This document shows, one piece after another, positions 42,345 through 50,694 of a DNA stretch of 64,000 bases (the first letter of the stretch is position 1; the number at the start of each line of letters is the position of its first letter). The notes below the pieces were generated by a model. That model saw nothing but the letters and a program-made list of their open reading frames with translations. It ran no database searches and was not told the origin of the DNA. The position numbers and the translations under genes were made by a program. This DNA comes from Methylococcales bacterium. Lineage in GTDB: Bacteria; Pseudomonadota; Gammaproteobacteria; Methylococcales; Methylomonadaceae. Where the stretch lies: contig JAQTUW010000017.1 in the NCBI GenBank assembly GCA_028707085.1, forward strand, positions 1 to 64,000. The letters run 5' to 3'.

Positions 42345-44663
42345 TCATTTCCCTGAATTTGGCAGGTAAGCCGCACCCTCTCCCGCAGGGAGGGGGTCGG
42401 CGCCCAGCCAGTAATGCCGGCGGCGTTCCCGTTCCGCCGCGATCCGCAAATCCCCCGCTTCGGACTGGATGCCGACCGCGCCTTTTTCAGCCGTGTTCAG
42501 CCAGGGTATGGTCAGTTGCCGATAGCGGGCCAGCACTTCCGCATGCGGAAAACCGAAGCGATTCAGATAGCCTGCCGGTATGATGATCAGCTCCGGGTCG
42601 ACAGTCTGTAAAAAGCCGCTGCTGGACGAGGTTTTGCTGCCGTGATGCGGCGCGACCAGCACAGTACTCTTTAGTTCGCCGGCAAACTGATCCACTAGCC
42701 AGGTTTCGGTTTTTTCTTCAATGTCTCCAGTCAGCAAAAAACTGTGCCGGGCGTTATGGATCCGCAGCACGCAGGAATTGTTATTTTCTTTGGCAAAACC
42801 GGATTCCGGCGGCGAGAGAATCTCGAATTCTACGGCATCCCATTCCCAGCGTTGTCCGGCCCGGCAATATTCGCCATCGCTTCGTTCCGCCCATTCCTTG
42901 GCGCTGCTGATAATCCGCCCGACCGCCGCACCGGCCAGAACTGCGGCCGCGCCGCCGCTGTGGTCATTGTCATTGTGGCTGATCAGCAAGGTATCGAGCC
43001 GGGAAATGCCCTGATAGCGCAAAAACGGCAACAGCACCGAATCGCCCATATTGGAGAGCTCCGAGTATTTTGCTCCGGTATCGAATACCAAAGTATGTTC
43101 GGCGGTTTGCGCCACGGCCGACAAACCCTGGCCGACATCCAGCAGGGTCAGCCATAGGTCGCCGGGCTTCGGTTTGTCGATACTCACGAAAAACAAGGGC
43201 AGAAACAAAAATACGCCAAGGTAGCGGGCCGGAAAACCGCGCGGGGCCAGCAACAGCAAAACCGCAACGCCGGCGACCGGCAATGCATACCAGGGCGGCG
43301 GCAAACAGGAGACGTTGATCAGCGGCAAGGCGGCCAGCATTTCCAGTATCCGCCACAGACCATGCAGGATCAGGTCGGCCCCGGACAGCAGGGCGGCGGC
43401 CAGCGAAGGGACGATATATAACAGCAGGATGGATATTAAAGCCAGAGGCGCCACGATGATCTCGATAATAGGAGCCGCTATCAGATTGGCCAGCGGTGAA
43501 ATCAGCGAAACTTTTTGAAAGAACACGATTAACAGCGGTGATAAGCCAATCGCTGTCGTTACCTGGGCCAGGCTTGCCTGCCGCCAGAAGCCGCCTCGGC
43601 CCAGGCGGCCGACCGATACATAAATCAGCAAGGCCACGGCGGCGAACGATAGCCAGAAACCAACCGACAATACTGCAAACGGATCGAAAACCAGCACGGC
43701 CAGCAGGGCCAGCATTAATACCTGCAAGGCTGCGGTATGGCGCTGCCAGAAAATGGCGGCCAGCGCCACGCTCAGCATAATGACGGCGCGCAGGGTAGGG
43801 GTGGAATAGCCGGCCAGCCCGGCATAGAACAGCGCCGTCAGCCAGGCTGCCACCGCCGCCATGCGCTGCGGGGAAATGCGCAGCATTGCCAGCCAGGCCC
43901 AGCCACGGCGCACCAGCAGGAAAACCAGTCCGGCAATCAGGCTGATATGCGAGCCGGAGATGACGATCAAATGCGTGGTGCCGGTGGTATTGAACACCTG
44001 CCATTGCGCCGGGCTGATGGCGTTCTGGCTGCCTATGGTCAGCGCCTTGATCATGCCCAGCTGTTCGCTGGCCGGCAGGGCGCGGCTCAACCGGTCGGCA
44101 ATGGACTGTCGCCAGCCGGCGAATTGGCGGCCAAGGCCGGCTTCGGGCGCAATGGCTTCGGGCGGCGGTTTGTTGCGGGCATAGCCGGTAGCGCCGATAT
44201 GGTTAGCGAACAGCCAGGTTTCGTAATCAAAACCACCTGGATTCATCAAGCCGCGAGGAGCTTTCAATTTAACGCCGAACCGCCAGCTTTGCCCGGCGCG
44301 AAGCTGTTGCGACGGGTGATACCAGTTCAGGCGGATTTTATCGGGAAAATGCCGCTGCGGCCGAGTGACCACAAAATCGAAGCTTATCCTGTTGTCTAGT
44401 TGTTGCGGCAGACTGGCAATGTAACCTTCCACCAGCATGTCGCGGTTTTGATCGCGATCCGCCAGTCGGTCGGCCATGCGCCACATTGCAAAGCCGCCGG
44501 CCCACAGCAGGCCGGCAACAAAAAATAGCCATGGCCATTGACGTTTATAGGCCGGAATCAGTGCAATAGCGGCCAGTAGCAACAGGCTGGCCATGCCCGG
44601 CAAGACCGGGAGTTGCTGAATGGCGACGATGCCAAGCAGGAATGTCAGGCTGGGAATCGTCAT
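42345..44663 (-). CDS. comEC: DNA internalisation competence protein ComEC/Rec2
   Basis: ComEC forms the inner-membrane channel for single-stranded DNA during natural transformation. The 772-aa product has N-terminal hydrophobic segments and an OB-like periplasmic domain (DUF4131 region), the competence membrane domain (about 190-470) with GSHISLIAGL, and a C-terminal metallo-beta-lactamase-like domain with SHNDNDHSGGAAAVL (about 555-569). The last ~18 residues (ADPLPAGEGAAYLPNSGK) are encoded by a dispersed repeat also present near 49941, so the original C-terminus was probably different. A type IV pilin gene lies 5.5 kb away. Confidence 0.93.
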   Translation of the reverse strand: MTIPSLTFLLGIVAIQQLPVLPGMASLLLLAAIALIPAYKRQWPWLFFVAGLLWAGGFAMWRMADRLADRDQNRDMLVEGYIASLPQQLDNRISFDFVVTRPQRHFPDKIRLNWYHPSQQLRAGQSWRFGVKLKAPRGLMNPGGFDYETWLFANHIGATGYARNKPPPEAIAPEAGLGRQFAGWRQSIADRLSRALPASEQLGMIKALTIGSQNAISPAQWQVFNTTGTTHLIVISGSHISLIAGLVFLLVRRGWAWLAMLRISPQRMAAVAAWLTALFYAGLAGYSTPTLRAVIMLSVALAAIFWQRHTAALQVLMLALLAVLVFDPFAVLSVGFWLSFAAVALLIYVSVGRLGRGGFWRQASLAQVTTAIGLSPLLIVFFQKVSLISPLANLIAAPIIEIIVAPLALISILLLYIVPSLAAALLSGADLILHGLWRILEMLAALPLINVSCLPPPWYALPVAGVAVLLLLAPRGFPARYLGVFLFLPLFFVSIDKPKPGDLWLTLLDVGQGLSAVAQTAEHTLVFDTGAKYSELSNMGDSVLLPFLRYQGISRLDTLLISHNDNDHSGGAAAVLAGAAVGRIISSAKEWAERSDGEYCRAGQRWEWDAVEFEILSPPESGFAKENNNSCVLRIHNARHSFLLTGDIEEKTETWLVDQFAGELKSTVLVAPHHGSKTSSSSGFLQTVDPELIIIPAGYLNRFGFPHAEVLARYRQLTIPWLNTAEKGAVGIQSEAGDLRIAAERERRRHYWLGADPLPAGEGAAYLPNSGK
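42350..42400. repeat. Dispersed repeat, copy 1 (overlaps comEC 3' end)
   Basis: The segment reading TTTCCCTGAATTTGGCAGGT then AAGCCGCACCC matches the segment at 49943-49980 at most positions. It continues with the GC palindrome CCCTCTCCC-GCA-GGGAGGG (about 42377-42395). It resembles the REP-like palindromic elements found in many gammaproteobacterial intergenic regions. Here it forms the end of comEC and lies between its stop and that of the haemoglobin gene. Confidence 0.6.
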
Positions 44664-45095
44664 GACAAACTGGCTGCTCCATGCAGTTTGCGGGATTGGG
44701 GTGGAGGGTGGATTTTAGCCTATTGTTGGACGAAGCCGCTAGAGCGGAGAAAGCACCTCGCGATTTGATTATAAAATGTAACCTCAATCCCCCGTTAAGA
44801 GGGGAATATTCGGCACGAATCATGGGATTACTTATTTGGGTATCGAATTGCCGGCGACTCGGGTTTTGCCTGATAGCGCGGCGCGGTCTGTCATGACATT
44901 TGCAAAGGCATGGCCGCCTTTTTCAGTAACATTTGGATGGCCACTGCTGTTTGTACGCCGGCGGATACGGCTGCTGATGTGTTGGCGTAACCTGCTCAAC
45001 TTCACAAAAGCAGGGTAAAACCAATTCATGCAGCCGATTTCCGCGCGGGTACAAACAGCAGTGTCCACCCGAGGCTTTGTTTCTCTTATAGTCTT
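44664..45095. other. Intergenic region comEC / TonB receptor
   Basis: 432 bases without a convincing gene. Its right half is a large imperfect palindrome (see 44935-45070). The left half contains a short CCCCC-GTTAAGA-GGGG inverted repeat near 44790-44805 and no recognisable promoter for comEC. Open frames on the minus strand through the palindrome are judged spurious. Confidence 0.6.
44935..45070. repeat. 136-bp imperfect palindromic element (ERIC-like architecture)
   Basis: Outer arms 44935-44964 and 45041-45070 match at 25 of 30 positions as inverted repeats, including a perfect 15-mer CACTGCTGTTTGTAC (44942-44956) with GTACAAACAGCAGTG (45049-45063). Pairing continues inward: CGGCTGC (44968-44974) with GCAGCCG (45030-45036), and CCTGCT (44991-44996) with AGCAGG (45009-45014), around a 12-base loop. 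Almost the whole element folds back on itself, as in ERIC-type intergenic repeats, although the sequence is not the enterobacterial ERIC. Confidence 0.8.
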
Positions 45096-47402
45096 TCAAT
45101 AACTGATCCGAATCCCCAGTTCCGCGCCGCGGCCCGGTTCCGGAGCAAAATTGCGCAAATACGACACCGAGTTGCGGATGTTTTCATTCAATAGGTTATT
45201 GCCTTTTATGAACAGCATGATATTGGCGTCATGGAAGGTCTGGAGATGATATTGGCCGCCTACGGTCAGCAAATAGTAGCCGGCAGTGGTGGTGTCGTTG
45301 GCTCCCGGATGTTCCTGGGCCTGGGCGCGGGTAAAGCGCAGATTACCCGACCATTCCTTGTGGGTATAATCCCATTGAAAACCGAAACGCAGGGGCGGCA
45401 TCCGGGGCACGGCCCCGCCAGTCGCCACAAAAGTGCCGTTGGTGTAATCGCTGAATAAAGTCAGATCCAGCGCGCCATGAGCCGGTTCCGCAATCGGAAA
45501 CACCATCTTGGCCTCGTAGCCCCTGAAGATTGCGCCGGCCTGATAGCTTGCCGTGACCGGGGTGCAGGTGCCGCCGGCTTGACCGGTCGCGCAGGTTTGG
45601 TTGGCGCCGGCCAGGGTCTGCCCCGCCAGGGGTTCAAAGCCGGGCGGTACAAATTCTCCGGTGCGTTTCTGGTAAATATAATTGTTGGCCCAGTTGTTGA
45701 AGATGTCCAGTTCCGCCCGCATCCAGTCGGTTTTGTATTTGTAGCCCAAATCCAGATTATAGGACGTTTCCATTTGCAGATTGGGGTCGCCCAATTCGTA
45801 GCTGCGGGTGGCGTCGTGATAGCCGTTGGCGAACAGCTCCTGGACTTGTGGGGCGCGCTGGGAACGGGTGAGAGCCATGTTCAGGCTGTTCATCTCGTCC
45901 AGATTCCACAGCGCGGAAGCCGAGGCGCTGATAGGTAAAAAATTATAGGATGAGGCGACCCCATAACTGGATGTCGAATCAGGTGCAAGAATATACGGCG
46001 CGGTATAACTGTTGCTGAGGCTGGGGGTCAGGGCGGTATCCTCCACTCGCAAGCCCAATTGATAATTGACAGGGCCATGCTCAAACGACTCCAGGCCAAA
46101 TACCCCGAAACTGTTGGTCTGTGTGGCGGGCACGATATTGGTCAAGGTCATGTCCGTGGTGGGCCAGGCCGTTTGCGGTACGCCGCCCAACGGAAAATCG
46201 AAAGCGTTAAACTGGCTGGAAATGGCCTGAAAACCCACGGCTCCTTTGAATGGCCCGATAGGTTTGTGAGTCAGCTCCACCCGGCCTTCATAGGTTTTGT
46301 TACTGAATGCGGTGCCGGGGCTATAGGGTATGCCCGGCACTCCGCCATCCCATTCGGTATGATAGTAATCGGTATAACCTAAACGCATGCTGAGTTTGTC
46401 GGCAAAGCTGAAAGGGTTGTTCAACTCGCTTTTAAAATCATACTTGGTTTGCATCTGATCGATGCGGGTATTGGGGTCGGCGTAAGTTAAACCGTTCTGG
46501 GTCAGTGAGCCGCCATCCGGGGCTATGCCGTAATTATTGTGAAACTGGTTCACAGCCACCCCGACAAAACCGCCGTCGCCGACATAAGAACCACCTATGG
46601 AGCCGTTCAGAGTTTGGGCAAAGGTATTGGGTATGACGCCATGGGTGTTGCTGACCACGTTTAAGGTCGGATCCAGAGCCTGGGCTTTGTTTGCGTCGAT
46701 TGCCGTGCCGCCTATGGCCATATCGCCGCGATCCCGGTACAGGCCGTCCAGGTGGTAAGCCCAGTGTCCTTCGCTGCCTTCGGATTTCATTGCTGTGCTG
46801 GATTCGTTGAAAGCCGAGTCATAACGCTGATCGAAAACAAGATTAACTGGTTTGCTGTACAAGTGGGTGGGAATGCGGTTGTCGATAATATTCACCACCC
46901 CGCCCATCGCGCCGCTGCCATATAACAGCGTGGCCGGGCCGCGCAGCACCTCTATGCGTTCCGCCATGCTGGGCTCGATGCTGGTGGCGTGATCCGGACT
47001 TAGCTGCGAGACATCATTACTGCCGATACCGTTTTGCAGCACCCGTACCCTGGGGCCGCTTTGACCACGGATGACCGGGGTGCCGACGCCGGGGCCGAAG
47101 GACTGGCTGGTAATGCCCAGTTCCTGTTTCAGGGTTTCGCCTATGGTATGGCCCATTTTCATGGTCAGTTCGTCACCCTTCAGCACTGTCACAGGCACAG
47201 TGGTTTTGGAGAGCTTGGTCGGCAGGGGCGAGGTGACGATTACCGGCTCCAGTTCGGTAGCGGGTTGCTGAGGCGTTTTAGCCTTGATCGAAGCCGATTG
47301 TTTATCGGCCAGACTGTCGACGGTGGAGTCGGTCTGATCGGCAGCCAAGGCGGTTAGCGGGAGGCTGGCTATTAGGGTGACGACAATAAGTTTTTTAGGC
47401 AT
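45096..47402 (-). CDS. TonB-dependent outer membrane receptor, ZnuD-like
   Basis: An energy-dependent outer membrane importer of 768 aa. It has a signal peptide ending near ALAA (19-22) and a TonB box EPVIVTS (about 52-58). The plug domain carries PVIRGQSGPRVRVLQNGIG, SPDHATSIEPSMAERIEVLRG and PATLLYGSGAMGGVVNI (about 107-170). A 22-strand-type barrel ends in the aromatic RISY. The plug sequence resembles zinc receptors of the ZnuD type more than siderophore or cobalamin receptors, though the His-rich loop of neisserial ZnuD is missing. Two Zur-like palindromes lie upstream. Copper or another metal complex remains possible. Confidence 0.88.
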   Translation of the reverse strand: MPKKLIVVTLIASLPLTALAADQTDSTVDSLADKQSASIKAKTPQQPATELEPVIVTSPLPTKLSKTTVPVTVLKGDELTMKMGHTIGETLKQELGITSQSFGPGVGTPVIRGQSGPRVRVLQNGIGSNDVSQLSPDHATSIEPSMAERIEVLRGPATLLYGSGAMGGVVNIIDNRIPTHLYSKPVNLVFDQRYDSAFNESSTAMKSEGSEGHWAYHLDGLYRDRGDMAIGGTAIDANKAQALDPTLNVVSNTHGVIPNTFAQTLNGSIGGSYVGDGGFVGVAVNQFHNNYGIAPDGGSLTQNGLTYADPNTRIDQMQTKYDFKSELNNPFSFADKLSMRLGYTDYYHTEWDGGVPGIPYSPGTAFSNKTYEGRVELTHKPIGPFKGAVGFQAISSQFNAFDFPLGGVPQTAWPTTDMTLTNIVPATQTNSFGVFGLESFEHGPVNYQLGLRVEDTALTPSLSNSYTAPYILAPDSTSSYGVASSYNFLPISASASALWNLDEMNSLNMALTRSQRAPQVQELFANGYHDATRSYELGDPNLQMETSYNLDLGYKYKTDWMRAELDIFNNWANNYIYQKRTGEFVPPGFEPLAGQTLAGANQTCATGQAGGTCTPVTASYQAGAIFRGYEAKMVFPIAEPAHGALDLTLFSDYTNGTFVATGGAVPRMPPLRFGFQWDYTHKEWSGNLRFTRAQAQEHPGANDTTTAGYYLLTVGGQYHLQTFHDANIMLFIKGNNLLNENIRNSVSYLRNFAPEPGRGAELGIRISY

Positions 47403-47420
47403 GGGGGTTCGTGTTTATTA

Positions 47421-47435
47421 TGTTATATCGTTACA
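47421..47435. promoter_or_regulatory. Zur-like operator, box 1
   Basis: TGTTATATCGTTACA matches the gammaproteobacterial Zur palindrome TGTTATA-N-TATAACA at 11 of 14 positions. It ends 18 bases before the receptor start codon, where it would overlap the core promoter or ribosome entry region of that gene. Recognition is by eye against the known consensus. Confidence 0.5.
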
Positions 47436-47528
47436 TTGTCATGTGAACATATAATGACATGCGCGTTATCTTTTCGCCGCATCGAATTTTCGGCTTTAAA
47501 AGCCGCGCGGATTGGCTATGAATACGAT

Positions 47529-47543
47529 TGTTACTATATAACA
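47529..47543. promoter_or_regulatory. Zur-like operator, box 2
   Basis: TGTTACTATATAACA has perfect TGTTA/TAACA half-sites and matches TGTTATA-N-TATAACA at 12 of 14 positions. It lies about 127 bases upstream of the receptor start and 184 bases upstream of proS. Two boxes in one promoter region strengthen the case for metal control of the receptor. Confidence 0.55.
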
Positions 47544-47726
47544 TATCTTATTTGAATGTCCATACCCGTGTTTATATTGCCGGCATGTCCGGTTGCGGAT
47601 TGTTGGCGTGCCGGTAGAAACCTTACCCGCCTGCGCGGGTGCGCAGTGTGCGCCGACACGCACAATTCGGCATTTTGCATTTTAAACGGTAGAATGCCGG
47701 ATTTGATAAAACGACCAGGGTTCGAC

Positions 47727-49436
47727 ATGCGCACTTCCCAATTTCCGCTTAGCACAGTAAAAGAAACACCGGCCGATGCCGAAATAGCCAGCCATAAACT
47801 GATGATACGCGCTGGTTTGATCCGCAAGCTTGCTGCCGGGGTCTACATCTGGTTGCCGATGGGTTTGCGGGTATTGCGCAAGGTCGAACGGATTACCCGT
47901 GAGGAAATGGACAGGGCTGGTGGGCTGGAAGTATTGATGCCTGCCCTGCAACCCGCGGAGCTTTGGCAGGAAACCGGTCGCTGGGAAAAGTACGGGCCGG
48001 AACTGGCAAGGCTGAAAGATCGGCATGAGCGCGATTTTTGTCTGGGGCCTACCCATGAAGAAATCATCACCGACCTGGCGCGTAACGAACTGAAAAGCTA
48101 TAAGCAGTTACCTGTCATCTATTATCAGATCCAGACCAAATTTCGCGATGAAATCAGACCGCGCTTCGGCGTCATGCGTTCGCGGGAATTCATCATGAAG
48201 GATGCTTACTCCTTCCATCTTGATCAGTCATCCCTGCAAGAAACCTATGAACTGATGTACCAGACCTATACCCGCATATTCAACCGGTTCGGCCTGAAAT
48301 TTCGGGCGGTCGTCGCCGATTCCGGGGCGATAGGCGGCGCGGTTTCCCATGAGTTTCATGTGCTGGCGGATTCGGGCGAGGACGCCATCGCATTTTCGAC
48401 GCTGGGCGACTATGCCGCCAATGTTGAAAAAGCCGAGGCCGTGGCGGCAAGCGGCGAACGCGCTTCGCCGGCAGAATCCTCTGAACTGGTGGCGACGCCC
48501 GGTCAGCACAGTATCGAGGAGCTTAGTCGGTATTTTGGCGTCGGCGCTGAAAAATGTCTGAAAACCCTGATAGTTCGCGGTGAGGACAATACCCTGGTCG
48601 CCCTGTTGCTGCGTGGCGATCATGAATTGAATGCCATTAAAGCCGAAAAAATGCCGGGTGTGCTCTCGCCGCTGCAATTTGCCGGCGATGCGGAAATACT
48701 GGCCGCCTGCGGCTGTCATCCGGGCTCGATAGGCCCAATCGGCTTGCAGATGCTGACGATTGCCGATCGGAGCGTGGCGCTGATGTCGGACTTTATTTGC
48801 GGTGCAAATCAGGATGGCAAGCATTATAAAGGTATAAATTGGGAGCGGGATATGTCCCTGCCGGAACGGATTGCCGATTTGCGCATGGTGGTGGAAGGTG
48901 ATCCCAGTCCGGATGGCAATGGCCAAATTACCCTGGCCAGAGGCATAGAGGTCGGGCATATTTTTCAACTGGGCGGCAAGTATAGCGAGGCCATGAATGC
49001 TGCTGTCATCAACGAGGCGGGAAAAAATCAGACCCTGATCATGGGCTGTTATGGTATAGGGGTTTCCCGCGTGGTTGCCGCGGCGATCGAGCAGGGGCAT
49101 GATGAACGCGGCATCATCTGGCCCAATGAACTGGCGCCGTTTCAAGTCGCGCTGTGCCCTATGAACATGCATAAATCCGACCGTTTGCTGGAGACGGTGG
49201 AAAAAATCTATCGCGAGTTGCTGGATGCCGGTGTTGAAGTATTGCTGGATGACAGAAAAGTCCGCGCCGGTTTCATGTTTTCCGATATGGAGCTGATCGG
49301 CATCCCGCATCGGATCGTCATAGGCGACAAAGGTCTGGACAGCGGCATAGTCGAATATCAGGGGCGTATCGACCTGCAAAGCCAGGAAGTGGCTTTTGCC
49401 GATATCGTCGATTTTATCAAAACCAAACTGGCTTGA
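47727..49436 (+). CDS. proS: Prolyl-tRNA synthetase
   Basis: A class II synthetase of the bacterial type, with an INS editing domain between motifs 2 and 3. The start at 47727 gives [19 protein letters not shown], matching E. coli, and 569 aa (572 in E. coli). The frame stays open upstream to 47556, but those residues are unlike any ProS. Motifs include [12 protein letters not shown] (about 106-117), [20 protein letters not shown] near 140-159, and [17 protein letters not shown] near 443-459. A long hairpin follows. Confidence 0.97.
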   Translation: MRTSQFPLSTVKETPADAEIASHKLMIRAGLIRKLAAGVYIWLPMGLRVLRKVERITREEMDRAGGLEVLMPALQPAELWQETGRWEKYGPELARLKDRHERDFCLGPTHEEIITDLARNELKSYKQLPVIYYQIQTKFRDEIRPRFGVMRSREFIMKDAYSFHLDQSSLQETYELMYQTYTRIFNRFGLKFRAVVADSGAIGGAVSHEFHVLADSGEDAIAFSTLGDYAANVEKAEAVAASGERASPAESSELVATPGQHSIEELSRYFGVGAEKCLKTLIVRGEDNTLVALLLRGDHELNAIKAEKMPGVLSPLQFAGDAEILAACGCHPGSIGPIGLQMLTIADRSVALMSDFICGANQDGKHYKGINWERDMSLPERIADLRMVVEGDPSPDGNGQITLARGIEVGHIFQLGGKYSEAMNAAVINEAGKNQTLIMGCYGIGVSRVVAAAIEQGHDERGIIWPNELAPFQVALCPMNMHKSDRLLETVEKIYRELLDAGVEVLLDDRKVRAGFMFSDMELIGIPHRIVIGDKGLDSGIVEYQGRIDLQSQEVAFADIVDFIKTKLA

Positions 49437-49447
49437 AGGTTTGGGAA

Positions 49448-49477
49448 GTTACGCTGGTTCCCTGGAGCCAGCGTAAC
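49448..49477. terminator. Hairpin between convergent proS and rubredoxin genes
   Basis: GTTACGCTGGTTCC (49448-49461) pairs with GGAGCCAGCGTAAC (49464-49477), 14 pairs with a single G-T, around a two-base tip. It ends 20 bases before the rubredoxin stop. No T-run follows on either strand, so it may act as a transcript-end barrier or stabiliser rather than a classic terminator. Confidence 0.55.
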
Positions 49478-49497
49478 AACACCTGGAAAATTGGCGG

Positions 49498-49668
49498 TTA
49501 GCGCATCAGGGTAAACATGATTTTGACCGCGCCGCATCTTGGACAGCCCCAGTCTTCCGGCACGTCTTCCCAGCGGGTGCCGGGCGCAACGCCCTGGCGA
49601 GGGTCGCCCAGTTCCTCATCATAAATATGACCGCAGGTTTTGCATTTATATTTTCTGAATTCTGACAT
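49498..49668 (-). CDS. Rubredoxin
   Basis: A 56-aa iron-sulfur electron carrier, short enough to be missed by ORF cut-offs. The reverse strand reads MSEFRKYKCKTCGHIYDEEL, then GDPRQGVAPGTRWEDVPEDW and GCPRCGAVKIMF. It has all four Fe ligands in the two CxxC pairs (C9/C12 and C42/C45) and the typical GDPxxGxxPGTxWEDxPxDWxCPxCG pattern. The ATG follows GAGGAC with a seven-base gap. Redox partners are not in the window. Confidence 0.95.
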   Translation of the reverse strand: MSEFRKYKCKTCGHIYDEELGDPRQGVAPGTRWEDVPEDWGCPRCGAVKIMFTLMR

Positions 49669-49940
49669 TTTTAGTCCTCTTGTGCAGTTAATGGTTGAGA
49701 CGGCCGGTATTCTAGCCTAAGAATTTAAGCGAAAAAACCACGAAAATTTTGTAGTAACCTCGGTATGCCTTTTCGGCGCAGACAGTCTCACTCGCCGGCA
49801 AAAGTGATAAAATTAAAAACGCTGGCTGATCCGGCGCAGGGATGAGGCCGGAATACAGCGTACTGGAATGCGGGGCGGCGAATGCGCAACGCGGGGGAGG
49901 AAGACGCGCAGCCGGAGCCTGATAACCCGGTGAAAAAAAA

Positions 49941-49980
49941 TAATTCCCTTGAACTTGGCAGGCAAGCTGCATGCTGTCCC
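49941..49980. repeat. Dispersed repeat, copy 2
   Basis: TAATTCCCTTGAACTTGGCA followed by GGCAAGCTGCATG closely matches the segment at about 42349-42376 (TTTCCCTGAATTTGGCAGGT, AAGCCGCAC). Both copies are at gene ends in non-conserved sequence. The piece TGGCAG-N6-CTGCA inside it also resembles a sigma54 promoter, which may be coincidental because the other copy has a similar motif with no gene to drive. Confidence 0.6.
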
Positions 49981-50065
49981 ACCGAAAGAGGCTTGCTGTG
50001 AGGGGGATAAAAAAGTCAAAACCGGAATTCGGTAGCCAGATGCCGGCCGATCCTGAAATCCGGTA

Positions 50066-50095
50066 TTGAAACATCTGTCATTCAGCTTTTATAGC
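50066..50095 (+). promoter_or_regulatory. Probable sigma70 promoter of the pilin gene
   Basis: TTGAAA (50066-50071) and TATAGC (50090-50095) with an 18-base spacer, about 20 bases before the pilin start. AGGAAAC at 50104-50110 serves as ribosome-binding site. Confidence 0.55.
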
Positions 50096-50114
50096 GATTC
50101 TTTAGGAAACTTTT

Positions 50115-50615
50115 ATGAAAATACAAAAAAAACAGCAGGGTTTTACGTTGATCGAGATATTGATCGTTATCGCGATAATCGGTATTTTGGTGGCGATTGC
50201 CTTTCCAGCCTATCAGCAACACTTGATTCAGCAGAAAGTAACTGAAAGCATGGCGCTGGCCGATCCTGTCAAACAGGCGATTGCTCAGGCGGCCGCCAAG
50301 GGTGATATCAGCACTGCGACCAATGCGGATCAGCAGGCAGCCGGATTGTTAGGTGTGCCGGTCAATACCGCCATCAACAACGATGTCGTGGAGTCGGTCA
50401 CTGTCGCCGGAACCAGCGCCATGGGCGCCAGTCCGCAAACTGCAAACATTACCATCCTCTTTAAAAAGCCGGTTGAAACCGAGCAAAATGCATTTGCGCC
50501 CCTGGCTGGCGGCACGCTAATTTTACAGGGAACTTTTGCTGCCGATAGTGTGGTCTGGAGCATCAATACGGCGGCTTCAACGCTGCCCGCCAAGTTTCAG
50601 CCCAAAACCGATTAA
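50115..50615 (+). CDS. Type IV major pilin-like protein
   Basis: The 166-aa prepilin has a class III leader cut by PilD: MKIQKKQQG then FTLIEILIV, with the conserved Phe at +1 and Glu at +5. A 25-residue hydrophobic N-helix (IVIAIIGILVAIAFPAYQQ) assembles the fibre core. The globular domain is rich in Ala/Thr/Gln and contains no cysteine, so the C-terminal disulfide loop of most PilA proteins is absent. A major PilA or a minor pilin is possible. No other pil genes are nearby, but comEC in the same window suggests a role in DNA uptake. Confidence 0.88.
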   Translation: MKIQKKQQGFTLIEILIVIAIIGILVAIAFPAYQQHLIQQKVTESMALADPVKQAIAQAAAKGDISTATNADQQAAGLLGVPVNTAINNDVVESVTVAGTSAMGASPQTANITILFKKPVETEQNAFAPLAGGTLILQGTFAADSVVWSINTAASTLPAKFQPKTD

Positions 50616-50694
50616 GCTGAAATCAGTTGCCGGATAGCCAGTTTATTTTTCGGCCAGCTTCCGGGACAGCCTCTTGGTTAACCCGGGAATAGCC

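Larger units (their letters stand above)
47403..47726. other. Divergent control region TonB receptor / proS
   Basis: 324 bases between the receptor start (47402) and the proS start (47727). It contains two Zur-like palindromes (47421-47435, 47529-47543) and an inverted repeat TGTCAT-N11-ATGACA (47437-47459). Three short GC hairpins lie in the proS leader: CCGGCA/TGCCGG around 47580-47614, ACCCGC/GCGGGT (47625-47640) and GCGCA/TGCGC (47641-47653). No coding feature. Confidence 0.6.
49669..50114. other. Intergenic region rubredoxin / pilin
   Basis: 446 bases. It holds the rubredoxin promoter region (left), copy 2 of the dispersed repeat (49941-49980), and the pilin promoter (50066-50095). A 120-codon minus-strand open frame (49712-50074) runs through the repeat and has no ribosome-binding site or family resemblance; I treat it as spurious. 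Confidence 0.55.

Noticed and set aside
42970-44004. 344-codon alternative frame on the same strand as comEC
   Set aside because: comEC has intact domain motifs throughout. The alternative product is unlike any family.
43737-44399. 220-codon plus-strand frame opposite comEC
   Set aside because: Antisense shadow rich in Gln, Arg and Gly with no ribosome-binding site.
41877-44822. Shared word ATTCGGCACGA near 41877 and near 44811
   Set aside because: Only 11 bases long, with unrelated flanks; may be chance.
44832-45068. 78-codon minus-strand frame in the comEC / TonB receptor gap
   Set aside because: It runs through the 136-bp palindrome, so its sequence is dictated by the repeat; no ribosome-binding site.
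47556-47726. 57-codon N-terminal extension of proS
   Set aside because: ProS proteins begin at the MRTSQ position (47727). The extension overlaps the control region and several hairpins.
49712-50074. 120-codon minus-strand frame before the pilin gene
   Set aside because: It crosses the dispersed repeat and has no recognisable domain or ribosome-binding site.
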